Notes under the pieces: model-generated
Databases searched by the model: none
Seen by the model: the letters and a program-made list of their open reading frames with translations, nothing else
Told to the model about the DNA's origin: nothing
Position numbers and translations under genes: made by a program
Shown: positions 5,278 to 13,228 of the stretch, one piece after another
Numbering within the stretch: the first letter of the stretch is position 1
Layout of the letters: each line of letters opens with the position of its first letter
Assembly (NCBI GenBank): GCA_916720335.1
Contig: CAKAQU010000024.1
Span: 1-17,411, forward strand
DNA: 17,411 nucleotides
Direction of reading: 5' to 3'
Source: an uncultured Moraxella sp.
GTDB lineage: Bacteria; Pseudomonadota; Gammaproteobacteria; Pseudomonadales; Moraxellaceae

Positions 5278-8200
5278 ATGCCAAAACGCAGTGATATTAA
5301 ATCAATTTTAATTATTGGAGCAGGTCCGATCGTGATTGGACAAGCCTGTGAATTTGACTATTCAGGTGCTCAAGCCTGCAAAGCTCTGCGCGAAGAAGGC
5401 TACCGAGTAATTTTGGTTAATTCAAACCCAGCAACCATCATGACCGACCCTGTTATGGCGGACGCAACTTATATTGAGCCAATTACTTGGCAAACGGTGG
5501 AGCGTATTATCGATAAAGAACGCCCTGATGCGATTTTGCCAACGATGGGCGGGCAAACGGCTTTAAACTGTGCGCTTGATTTGGACAAACATGGCGTATT
5601 AAAAAAGTACAATTGTGAACTGATTGGAGCAACCAAAGAAGCCATTGAAAAAGCTGAAGACCGTGAGCTTTTTGATAAGGCTATGAAAAAAATTGGTTTG
5701 GAGTGTCCTCGAGCAGATGTTGCAGAAACCATGGAACAAGCATTGGAAATTCAAGCACGTTTTGGGTTTCCAGTAATTATTCGTCCGTCATTTACGATGG
5801 GCGGCAGTGGTGGTGGAATTGCTTATAATCGTGATGAATTTCTTGAAATTTGTCAGCGAGGGTTTGATTTGTCACCAACGCACCAGCTATTGATTGATGA
5901 AAGTTTGATTGGCTGGAAAGAATATGAAATGGAAGTGGTGCGTGACAAAAAAGACAATTGCATCATTGTATGTTCTATTGAAAACTTTGACCCAATGGGC
6001 GTACATACAGGCGATAGTATCACGGTTGCGCCTGCCCAAACATTGACTGATAAAGAATACCAGCTCATGCGCAATGCATCCATCGCCGTCCTGCGTGAAA
6101 TTGGCGTAGAAACAGGTGGGTCTAATGTGCAGTTTGGTATTAATCCTGAAAATGGGCGTATGGTGGTTATTGAGATGAATCCTCGCGTAAGCCGTTCATC
6201 TGCCCTAGCAAGTAAAGCAACGGGTTTTCCAATCGCTAAAATTGCTGCCAAACTTGCTGTTGGTTATACATTAGATGAGTTAAAAAATGACATTACAGGC
6301 GGTAAGACCCCAGCTTCTTTTGAACCGTCTATTGATTATGTAGTGACCAAAGTACCTCGATTTAATTTTGAAAAATTCCCTCAAGCGGAAAACACATTAA
6401 CCACTCAAATGAAGTCAGTGGGTGAGGTGATGGCAATTGGGCGTAATTTCCAAGAGTCTATGCAAAAAGCCTTACGTGGGCTTGAAACAGGCGCAACAGG
6501 TTTTGATGAAATTATTGACACCGAAAACAAAACCAAAGATGGTATCATCAGTGAAATCAAAAATCGCTTAACCATTCCAACACCTGAACGTATTTTTTAT
6601 ATTGCTGAGGCATTTCGTCATGGATTAAGTCTTGATGATGTGTTTTTATGTACTAAGATTGACCGCTGGTTTTTAGTGCAAATTGAAGACATTGTACGCA
6701 CAGAAAATCAAATCAAAGCTTTAGGTTTTGGCGATTTGACTGCTGAAAATATTCGTCAGTTTAAACGTAAAGGCATGAGTGATTTGCGCATTGCAAGTTT
6801 AATGGGAATCAGTCAAAAACAGTTTCGTAAGCATCGCTGGAATTTGGGGGTGTATCCTGTTTACAAACGTGTCGATACATGCGCTGCAGAGTTTGAGACG
6901 TCCACTGCATATATGTATTCAAGCTATGATGAGGAATGTGAAGCTCGCCCAACTAACAAAGATAAAATCATGGTAATTGGCGGAGGTCCAAACCGCATCG
7001 GTCAAGGTATTGAATTTGATTATTGCTGTGTTCATGCTGCTCTTGCTATGCGTGAAGATGGTTACGAAACCATCATGGTAAACTGTAACCCAGAAACAGT
7101 GTCTACGGATTATGATACGTCAGACCGTTTGTATTTTGAGCCTGTAACATTAGAAGATGTGCTTGAGATTGTTCGTACTGAGCAGCCTAAGGGCGTAATT
7201 GTACAATATGGCGGTCAAACTCCCCTAAAATTAGCACGTGCTTTAGAAGAGGCGGGCGTGCCGATTATTGGTACCAGTCCTGATGCGATTGATCGTGCTG
7301 AAGACCGTGAGCGTTTTCAGCGCATGTTGATTCAGCTAAATCTTAATCAACCACCAAACGCATTGGCAACCAGCACTGATGAGGGAATTATTCGCGCCAA
7401 AGAGGTAGGCTATCCTTTAGTGGTGCGTCCTTCTTATGTGCTTGGTGGGCGAGCGATGGAAATCGTTTATAATGAAGATGAACTCCGTCATTATCTTAAA
7501 ACCGCCGTACAGGCATCAAATGAAGCTCCGGTGCTACTAGACCGTTTCCTTGATGACGCTATCGAGGTGGATGTAGATTGTGTATCTGATGGTAGAAATG
7601 TGGTAATTGGCGGCATTATGCAGCACATTGAGCAAGCAGGCGTGCATTCTGGTGATTCGGCATGTTCACTTCCACCTTATTCACTCAGTCAAGAAATTCA
7701 AGACCAAATTCGCACGCAAACCATCGCTATGGCAAAAGAGCTTGGGGTGGTGGGTTTGATGAATGTACAATATGCCATCAAGAATAATACGGTTTATATT
7801 TTAGAAGTTAATCCACGCGCTAGTCGCACTGTGCCCTTTGTTTCTAAGTGTATTGGTACGTCTTTGGCGAAAGTTGCGGCTCGTTGCATGGCAGGCAAAA
7901 CATTGACAGAGCAAGGGTTTGTGCAGGAGATTATCCCAAATCATTACTCAGTTAAAGAAGCGGTATTCCCATTTGCTAAATTTCCAGGTGTTGACCCCAT
8001 TTTAAGCCCTGAAATGAAATCGACAGGTGAGGTCATGGGTGTGGGTAAAACCTTTGGTGAAGCGTTTTATAAAGCAGTGATTGCGTCCAATGAACGTTTG
8101 CCAGGACTACCAACCAAGGGCGAAATTAAAAAAGCCTTTTTATCTGTACGTGATAGCGACAAAAAATACGTTGTTGCGGTGGCACAGTCTTTGGTGGATT

Positions 8201-8514
8201 TAGGTTTTGAGCTGGTAGCAACCAGTGGCACTTACCAAGTAATTGATGAAGCAGACATTGCTTGTCAAAAAATTAACAAAGTTACTGAAGGTCGACCGCA
8301 TATTGTAGATGCGATTAAAAATGGTGAAATTGCAATGGTGATTAATACCACTGAAGGCAAACAGTCTCAGGAAGATTCTTTTTCCATTCGCCGCAGTGCT
8401 TTGCAAGGTAAAGTCTTTTATGTAACTACCATTAGTGCTGCTCAAGCAGTATGCAAAGCTTACGAAGTGTCGTTGCCATTTGATGTGTATAAACTGCAAG
8501 ATTTAAGTGCTTGA
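5278..8514 (+). CDS. carB: Carbamoyl-phosphate synthase, large subunit
   Basis: Makes carbamoyl phosphate from bicarbonate, two ATP and ammonia tunnelled from CarA. At 1078 residues it is full length (E. coli 1073). It shows the duplicated ATP-grasp halves: the first from IIGAGPIVIGQACEFDYSG with PSFTMGGSGGG and EMNPRVSRSSALASKATG, the second from VIGGGPNRIGQGIEFDYCC with PSYVLGGRAME and EVNPRASRTVPFVSK. An oligomerisation segment lies between them, about residues 400-550. The last 140 residues form the MGS-like allosteric domain (ATSGTYQVI, EGRPHI, INTTEGKQ, IRRSAL), suggesting control by UMP and ornithine as in enterics. GTGAG lies eight bases before the ATG. The 70 bases after the PhzF-family gene hold only a 5-bp inverted repeat (5222-5236) and no convincing promoter, so carB probably depends on readthrough from upstream. 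Confidence 0.98.
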   Translation: MPKRSDIKSILIIGAGPIVIGQACEFDYSGAQACKALREEGYRVILVNSNPATIMTDPVMADATYIEPITWQTVERIIDKERPDAILPTMGGQTALNCALDLDKHGVLKKYNCELIGATKEAIEKAEDRELFDKAMKKIGLECPRADVAETMEQALEIQARFGFPVIIRPSFTMGGSGGGIAYNRDEFLEICQRGFDLSPTHQLLIDESLIGWKEYEMEVVRDKKDNCIIVCSIENFDPMGVHTGDSITVAPAQTLTDKEYQLMRNASIAVLREIGVETGGSNVQFGINPENGRMVVIEMNPRVSRSSALASKATGFPIAKIAAKLAVGYTLDELKNDITGGKTPASFEPSIDYVVTKVPRFNFEKFPQAENTLTTQMKSVGEVMAIGRNFQESMQKALRGLETGATGFDEIIDTENKTKDGIISEIKNRLTIPTPERIFYIAEAFRHGLSLDDVFLCTKIDRWFLVQIEDIVRTENQIKALGFGDLTAENIRQFKRKGMSDLRIASLMGISQKQFRKHRWNLGVYPVYKRVDTCAAEFETSTAYMYSSYDEECEARPTNKDKIMVIGGGPNRIGQGIEFDYCCVHAALAMREDGYETIMVNCNPETVSTDYDTSDRLYFEPVTLEDVLEIVRTEQPKGVIVQYGGQTPLKLARALEEAGVPIIGTSPDAIDRAEDRERFQRMLIQLNLNQPPNALATSTDEGIIRAKEVGYPLVVRPSYVLGGRAMEIVYNEDELRHYLKTAVQASNEAPVLLDRFLDDAIEVDVDCVSDGRNVVIGGIMQHIEQAGVHSGDSACSLPPYSLSQEIQDQIRTQTIAMAKELGVVGLMNVQYAIKNNTVYILEVNPRASRTVPFVSKCIGTSLAKVAARCMAGKTLTEQGFVQEIIPNHYSVKEAVFPFAKFPGVDPILSPEMKSTGEVMGVGKTFGEAFYKAVIASNERLPGLPTKGEIKKAFLSVRDSDKKYVVAVAQSLVDLGFELVATSGTYQVIDEADIACQKINKVTEGRPHIVDAIKNGEIAMVINTTEGKQSQEDSFSIRRSALQGKVFYVTTISAAQAVCKAYEVSLPFDVYKLQDLSA

Positions 8515-8567
8515 TAATTGCAAATAAACCTGTTAATATACCTTCAAATTTAACCAAATTTATAAAC

Positions 8568-8596
8568 AACACCACCCCAAAAGGCGTGGTGTTTTT
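8568..8596 (+). terminator. Intrinsic terminator after carB
   Basis: AACACCACCCC (8568-8578), loop AAAA, GGCGTGGTGTT (8583-8593), with one C-C mismatch and a T-tract 8592-8596. A G+C-rich stem followed by T residues is a textbook intrinsic terminator. It closes the car locus and separates it from greA. Confidence 0.85.
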
Positions 8597-8610
8597 CACT
8601 ATATCTTTTT

Positions 8611-8631
8611 TTTGATAAAAATTTGATAAAA
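8611..8631 (+). repeat. Tandem TTTGATAAAA pair upstream of greA
   Basis: TTTGATAAAA occurs at 8611-8620 and 8622-8631, 11 bases apart, or about one helical turn. Each copy contains a TTGATA that resembles a -35 hexamer. No good -10 follows at standard spacing, so I do not assign a promoter. The pair could be a protein-binding site in the greA promoter region, or chance in AT-rich DNA. Confidence 0.3.
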
Positions 8632-8652
8632 CTAAATTGTTTTATTAAAAAT

Positions 8653-8657
8653 AGGAG
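8653..8657 (+). promoter_or_regulatory. Strong ribosome binding site that fixes the greA start
   Basis: AGGAG lies seven bases before the ATG at 8665. The open frame extends upstream to 8623, but that start has no ribosome site and would add 14 residues absent from known GreA. Confidence 0.85.
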
Positions 8658-8664
8658 AATTTTT

Positions 8665-9141
8665 ATGCAACGTTATCCGATGACCCCTCAAGGACATGCT
8701 GCTTTAGAAGCTGAATTAAAACAATTAAAAACCGTAGAGCGTCCTCGCATTACCACCGCAATCGCCGAAGCTCGTGAACATGGTGATTTAAAGGAAAACG
8801 CTGAATATCATGCTGCTCGTGAACAACAGGGATTATGTGAAGCTCGTATCCGCGATATTGAAGCTAAATTAAGTGGCGCGCAAGTAATTGACCCTGCCAA
8901 ACTGCCCAAAGAAGGTCGTGTGGTGTTTGGGGTTACCGTGGTACTGGAAAATATTGATAATGGCGAAGAACGTCGCTATCAAATTGTGGGTGAGGATGAA
9001 GCTGATTTTAAAATTGGTAAAATTTCAGTAAACTCGCCAATTGCCCGCGGTCTCATTGGTAAATCTGAAGGCGATGAAGCCAAAATTCAAACGCCTGGCG
9101 GTTTACTAGAATTTGAAATTTTGCAGGTGCTTTATACCTAA
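8665..9141 (+). CDS. greA: Transcription elongation factor GreA
   Basis: Binds the RNA polymerase secondary channel and stimulates cleavage of backtracked transcripts. The 158-residue length equals E. coli GreA. Residues 1-75 form the N-terminal antiparallel coiled coil, with the catalytic acidic tip in EAREHGDLKENAEY (Asp41, Glu44). Residues about 80-158 form the FKBP-like domain (GEDEADFKIGKISVNSPIAR, GLIGKSEGDE, TPGG). Very high similarity to the enteric protein is evident by eye. It follows carB, as in Pseudomonas where greA belongs to the car operon, but here a good terminator lies between them. The gene is therefore probably expressed mainly from its own promoter in 8597-8650, with a second terminator just after it. 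Confidence 0.98.
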   Translation: MQRYPMTPQGHAALEAELKQLKTVERPRITTAIAEAREHGDLKENAEYHAAREQQGLCEARIRDIEAKLSGAQVIDPAKLPKEGRVVFGVTVVLENIDNGEERRYQIVGEDEADFKIGKISVNSPIARGLIGKSEGDEAKIQTPGGLLEFEILQVLYT

Positions 9142-9180
9142 AAAAGCATTTAATATTTAAATTGTATCTTTAATTACTTT

Positions 9181-9211
9181 AAGCAGATTTCCACTGGAAA
9201 ATCTGCTTTTT
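9181..9211 (+). terminator. Intrinsic terminator after greA
   Basis: AAGCAGATTTCC (9181-9192), loop ACT, GGAAAATCTGCTT (9196-9208), 12 pairs with one bulged A, then TTTTTATTTT. It ends the greA transcript before the fructose operon. Confidence 0.88.
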
Positions 9212-9240
9212 ATTTTGAAATATTTTGTAATAATAGGCGG

Positions 9241-9253
9241 TTTATCTGATAAA
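9241..9253. promoter_or_regulatory. Palindrome upstream of the fru -10 box (possible operator)
   Basis: TTTATC-T-GATAAA is a perfect 13-base inverted repeat lying in the -35/spacer part of the proposed fruB promoter. It does not resemble the E. coli Cra operator. No regulator gene for fructose was seen in the window, so the ligand is unknown. Confidence 0.45.
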
Positions 9254-9259
9254 AAATGC

Positions 9260-9265
9260 TAGAAT
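9260..9265 (+). promoter_or_regulatory. Candidate -10 box of the fruBKA promoter
   Basis: TAGAAT (one mismatch to TATAAT) lies 67 bases before the fruB start and predicts transcription from about 9272. The -35 position (around 9237-9242) is poor (GCGGTT), as expected for a promoter needing an activator or controlled by flanking operators. Confidence 0.45.
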
Positions 9266-9280
9266 GGTGCAATTTTATGA

Positions 9281-9293
9281 TGATATTTTATCA
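9281..9293. promoter_or_regulatory. Palindrome downstream of the fru -10 box (possible operator)
   Basis: TGATA-TTT-TATCA is a perfect 13-base inverted repeat just after the predicted transcription start. Its centre is 40 bases from that of the palindrome at 9241-9253, close to four helical turns. That would suit a dimer of dimers bridging the promoter. Confidence 0.4.
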
Positions 9294-9305
9294 ATTCAGC
9301 GATTT

Positions 9306-9353
9306 TTAGCCCTGACTATAAAGGAGCGGTTATGTTAGCCTTGACTACAAAAG
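9306..9353 (+). repeat. Imperfect 19-base direct repeat spanning the fruB start
   Basis: Copy one (9306-9324, beginning TTAGCCCTGACTA) and copy two (9335-9353, beginning TTAGCCTTGACTA) match at 16 of 19 positions with a 29-base period. Copy one overlaps the start of the fruB ribosome site, and copy two is the first codons after the ATG. The shift of 29 is not a multiple of three, so it is not a coding repeat. Confidence 0.5.
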
Positions 9354-12193
9354 ATGTACGTATGAATGCTAAGGCAAATACAAAAGAAGAAGCCTTGCAA
9401 CTGCTTGCTGATATTTTACATGAAGATGGTTTAACTCACGGCGATTATTTGCAAGGGTTAAAGAATCGTGAAGCTAAAGCGTCCACTTATCTAGGTCAAG
9501 GTGTTGCAATACCACATGGTACACCAGATTCACGAAGCCTTATTTATAATACGGGTGTTCGTCTGGTGCATTTTTCTAATGGGGTGATTTGGAATGATGC
9601 TGGTGACAAGGTGTATTTGGCGGCAGTAATAGCAGCAAAATCTGATGAACATTTAGACATTTTAAAATTATTAACCCGCACTTTATCTGATAATGTTGAG
9701 GATAAAATCAAAAACGCTCAAACTGCGGATGAATTGATAACAATCATCAATGGTGTGCCTGATAGTTTGCTTTTACATGAAAACTTAATTAAAACCGATG
9801 TCGCTGCTGGTGATTTGGATGAGCTGTCTTATCAGGCGTGTGCCTTATTAAAATCAGGCGGTATATTAGACAGTGTTTTAACTATCAAACCCGTCTTAAC
9901 CAAGTTATCCCAAGCCATTTATGCTTTAATTTTAGAAGACGATAACATTCATCAGTCAGCATTATCTTTGGTGGTGGCTAAAAAACCGATTATGTATCAA
10001 AAAGATAAAGTCAAGGCATTGGCAGTTATTGCTAGTAATGCGCATATGGACACAGCCAGATTGTCCAAAGTTTATGATGTTTTGCTTAGTCATGATTTTA
10101 ACCACGACTTAAATCAATCCGCTAAACAAATTGCCAGATTGTTACATGCCGAAGAAGCGCTTGATTGGCAAAACCAGTCCACTCAAATTGTTAATCCGCT
10201 AGGTTTGCACGCTCGTCCGGCGACACTGTTGTCTGATATGGCAAAACAGGCAAAAGGTGAAATTCGGGTGAGTGTGGATAATGGGGTGTTTGTCTCTGCA
10301 AAAAGTTTGGCGCGTCTTTTATCACTTGGCGGTACACATGGACAAACACTCACTTTTATTGCCGAACCAAATACCGATGCGATTGATTTTTTACCAAAAT
10401 TAATTGAATTGGTGCAATCAGGCTTAGGTGAAGACGTGGTACCCGTACAAAATTCTTCATCCATTCTTCATCAAAAATCAACCCAACAATCCAATCTTGA
10501 AAATTCAACTGCATTTACCATTGAGTATGGCGAGAAAATTTATGCCACGCCTGCATCGTCAGGATTTGCAATAGCAAAGGCTTATGTTATTACCCCCAAA
10601 ACTTTTAGTTATTCAATGACAGCTAAAGATTCTGCCGCTGAAACAGAAAAATTGATGCAGGCGATTCATGATGTTAAAACTGACCTAAAAAAATTAGTGG
10701 AAAATGCCACCAAAACTTCCATTGCCAAGATTTTTGCTGCGCATGTAGCATTATTAGAAGACGAAGAAATCATCTTTGGCGCGCAAGATAGCATTGATGA
10801 AGGGTTATCCGCTGCCGCCGCTTGGCATGCGCACATTGAAGCAATGGCAAAAACTCAGTCTTTGGTAGGAAATCATCTGCTGGCAGAACGCGCCGCTGAC
10901 TTGCGAGATATTGGACAAAAGGTTTTGATGAAGCTTACTGGTCAAGATTTGGATGTTGAACCTGATGAGCCTTATATTTTAATTAAGCAAGATTTGCTTC
11001 CATCAGATGTTGCAAAACTTGACCCCAAAAAAGTGGCAGGCATTTTAACCGCCCAAGGTGGGGCAAGCTCACACAGTGCTATTATTGCAAGAGCTTTGGG
11101 CATTCCTGCAATTGTTGGTGCTGGTGGCGTATTAAGCATTCATCAAGGACTTGTGGTATTGATTGATGGCGGCAGGGGCTATTTTGTGGTTTCACCTGAC
11201 CAAAATATGGTGAACGACTGTCAGATTGCTCAAGCTAATTTTGCTAAACGCAAAGCTCTTGCCAAAGAACAAGCCTTTCAACCTGCAATCACCAAGGACG
11301 GTCATCGAGTAGAAATTGCTGCAAATTTAAGCAATGTTAATGATGCTCAACTTGCAGTCAAGAATGGTGCCGAAGCGGTTGGGCTACTGCGAACCGAACT
11401 GGTTTTTATGGCGCATCACAACATGCCAGATGTGCAAACTCAAATTTTAGATTATCAGAAAGTTTTCAATGATTTAGAAGACCGCCCTTTGGTGGTAAGA
11501 ACGTTGGATGTGGGGGGTGATAAACCCTTACCTTATTTGCCAATGCCTGCTGAAGAAAACCCATTTTTGGGAGTGCGTGGCATTCGTTTAACGCTAGAGC
11601 AACCAAAACTGCTTAAAGACCAATTAACAGCTTTGATTATGGCATCTAAGGGTCGCGATTTACGCATCATGTTTCCAATGATTGGCAGGATAGAAGAGTG
11701 GCGAGCCGCAAAAGCCATTTTGGATGATGTGCTGCAAGAGTACCCACATGATAATTTGCAAGCAGGTATTATGATGGAAGTACCAAGTGCGGCAATTATG
11801 GCAGAAGATTTTGCTAAAGAAGTAGATTTTTTCAGTGTAGGCACAAATGATTTAACTCAATATACACTAGCAATTGACCGTGGGCATCCAACGCTTTCTA
11901 AAGATGCTGATGGTCTGCACCCAAGTATTTTAAGATTGATTGACAAAACAGTTCAAGCGGCACACGCTTATGGAAAATGGGTTGGTGTGTGTGGCGAGCT
12001 TGCATCCGATGAAAAAGCAGTGCCGATTTTACTGGGCCTAGGCGTGGATGAGCTTAGTATGTCAAGTACAAGCATCGCCTTAACAAAAGCCCAAATTCGT
12101 GAACTTAATTTACAAGAATGCCAAACTCTTGCTAAAAAAGCCTTATCATGCGCCACAAGCCAAGAAGTACGAGCTTTAATCCGTGATGAATAA
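9332..12193 (+). CDS. fruB: Fructose PTS multiphosphoryl transfer protein (EIIA-HPr-enzyme I)
   Basis: A 953-residue cytoplasmic protein carrying the whole soluble phosphate relay from PEP to FruA. Domains in order: EIIA-Fru, about 1-145, with phospho-His62 in GVAIPHG; a central segment, about 150-280, with no PHG motif that looks like a degenerate EIIA copy; HPr, about 282-370, with His293 in LGLHARPA and a candidate regulatory Ser325 in AKSLARLL; enzyme I, about 393-950, with His581 in GGASSHSAIIARALGIPAI, then LLRTELVFM, GGDKPLPY, SVGTNDLTQYTLAIDRGH and VCGELASD. E. coli FruB lacks the enzyme I part. The fused form is known from Pseudomonas, Xanthomonas and Acinetobacter. AAGGAG ends six bases before the ATG, a strong site. 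It is the first gene of fruBKA; fruK starts 17 bases after its stop. Confidence 0.97.
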   Translation: MLALTTKDVRMNAKANTKEEALQLLADILHEDGLTHGDYLQGLKNREAKASTYLGQGVAIPHGTPDSRSLIYNTGVRLVHFSNGVIWNDAGDKVYLAAVIAAKSDEHLDILKLLTRTLSDNVEDKIKNAQTADELITIINGVPDSLLLHENLIKTDVAAGDLDELSYQACALLKSGGILDSVLTIKPVLTKLSQAIYALILEDDNIHQSALSLVVAKKPIMYQKDKVKALAVIASNAHMDTARLSKVYDVLLSHDFNHDLNQSAKQIARLLHAEEALDWQNQSTQIVNPLGLHARPATLLSDMAKQAKGEIRVSVDNGVFVSAKSLARLLSLGGTHGQTLTFIAEPNTDAIDFLPKLIELVQSGLGEDVVPVQNSSSILHQKSTQQSNLENSTAFTIEYGEKIYATPASSGFAIAKAYVITPKTFSYSMTAKDSAAETEKLMQAIHDVKTDLKKLVENATKTSIAKIFAAHVALLEDEEIIFGAQDSIDEGLSAAAAWHAHIEAMAKTQSLVGNHLLAERAADLRDIGQKVLMKLTGQDLDVEPDEPYILIKQDLLPSDVAKLDPKKVAGILTAQGGASSHSAIIARALGIPAIVGAGGVLSIHQGLVVLIDGGRGYFVVSPDQNMVNDCQIAQANFAKRKALAKEQAFQPAITKDGHRVEIAANLSNVNDAQLAVKNGAEAVGLLRTELVFMAHHNMPDVQTQILDYQKVFNDLEDRPLVVRTLDVGGDKPLPYLPMPAEENPFLGVRGIRLTLEQPKLLKDQLTALIMASKGRDLRIMFPMIGRIEEWRAAKAILDDVLQEYPHDNLQAGIMMEVPSAAIMAEDFAKEVDFFSVGTNDLTQYTLAIDRGHPTLSKDADGLHPSILRLIDKTVQAAHAYGKWVGVCGELASDEKAVPILLGLGVDELSMSSTSIALTKAQIRELNLQECQTLAKKALSCATSQEVRALIRDE

Positions 12194-12210
12194 AATAAGT
12201 GAGTAAATTC

Positions 12211-13191
12211 ATGAAAACTGTATTATGTATTACTTTAAACCCTGCTATTGATTTGACGATTACTCTAGATGTATTGACATTAGGCGCGGTTAATCGGGCA
12301 AGTGAAAATCAGCTTGGAGCTGCAGGTAAGGGTTTAAATGCTGCTCATGTATTATCAGAACTGGGTATCAATGCGATTGCATCTGGATTTTTGGGCGATG
12401 ATAATGATGAGATTTTTGAGCGTTTATTTAAAAGTCATAAAACCTTTATCGGTGATGCTGGCGTAGGTCAGTTATCCGATGGTTTTGTTAAAGTTGCAGG
12501 TGCTACACGTACCAACGTTAAAATAGTAGATAAACAAGGCTGTACAACAGATATCAACGGTCAAGGTTTTTTGATAGATAACGACGCAAAACAAGCTTTA
12601 TTTAAACGCCTTATCCAGTATGCCAAAGAAGCAGATGCAGTCTTGGTGGCAGGCAGCCTGCCCAAGGGGTTTACAACTAGAGATTTTGATGAACTGTTGG
12701 ATTTATTAACTCAAAATAACACAAAAATTGCCGTTGATGTCAGTGGTGATGCTCTAAAAACCGCTTTAAAACATAATTTATGGTTTATCAAACCAAATAA
12801 TGATGAGCTGTCTGGTGCGTTTGATAGACAAATTACCACGCTTGATGAACAGTTATCCGCTATTCAGGAAATTTCAGGCGATATTGAGCATGTTTTAGTT
12901 TCTATGGGGGATAAAGGGGTTCATTGGTTTAAAAAATCAGGTCAAAAGCGTCAAATTTATCATGCTATACCTCCAAAAATGACCGTTAAAAGCACCGTTG
13001 GGGCAGGCGATACTATGGTTGCTGGTATGATTTTTGGGCTGCTTCAAAACTTTGATGATAAGACACTACTATGTCATACAACCGCGTTATCTGCGCATGC
13101 CGTTACCGTGATTGGCGTACAAGTACCAAAACGTAATGAGCTATTAAACTTGATTGCTAAAGTACAAATTTTTGATAAAGGCATCGCTTAA
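12211..13191 (+). CDS. fruK: 1-phosphofructokinase
   Basis: Phosphorylates fructose-1-phosphate, the product of FruA, to fructose-1,6-bisphosphate using ATP. It is a 326-residue PfkB/ribokinase-fold protein. The N-terminal TLNPAIDLT and GAAGKGLNAAHVLSELG match the family substrate-binding signature, VAGSLPKG lies in the middle, and the C-terminal STVGAGDTMVAG supplies the anion hole and catalytic Asp267. The ATG at 12211 is chosen because AAGTGAG lies seven bases upstream and family members begin a few residues before TLNPA. The in-frame GTG at 12199 lies within that ribosome site and is unlikely. It is in the middle of the fru operon between fruB and fruA, the order seen in many proteobacteria. 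LacC/tagatose-6-phosphate kinase is a relative, but the context settles fructose. Confidence 0.95.
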   Translation: MKTVLCITLNPAIDLTITLDVLTLGAVNRASENQLGAAGKGLNAAHVLSELGINAIASGFLGDDNDEIFERLFKSHKTFIGDAGVGQLSDGFVKVAGATRTNVKIVDKQGCTTDINGQGFLIDNDAKQALFKRLIQYAKEADAVLVAGSLPKGFTTRDFDELLDLLTQNNTKIAVDVSGDALKTALKHNLWFIKPNNDELSGAFDRQITTLDEQLSAIQEISGDIEHVLVSMGDKGVHWFKKSGQKRQIYHAIPPKMTVKSTVGAGDTMVAGMIFGLLQNFDDKTLLCHTTALSAHAVTVIGVQVPKRNELLNLIAKVQIFDKGIA

Positions 13192-13228
13192 ATCCTAATA
13201 AGCATCATCAATTAAATAGGTACATAAA

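Noticed and set aside
5853..6251. A 132-codon minus-strand open frame inside carB
   Set aside because: It lies wholly antisense to conserved ATP-grasp sequence, with composition typical of a reversed coding strand and no ribosome site or domain.
8597..8650. A sigma-70 promoter for greA built on either TTGATA
   Set aside because: Neither copy has a reasonable -10 at 16-18 bases (AATTGT, TAAAAA region). The promoter is expected here but cannot be placed.
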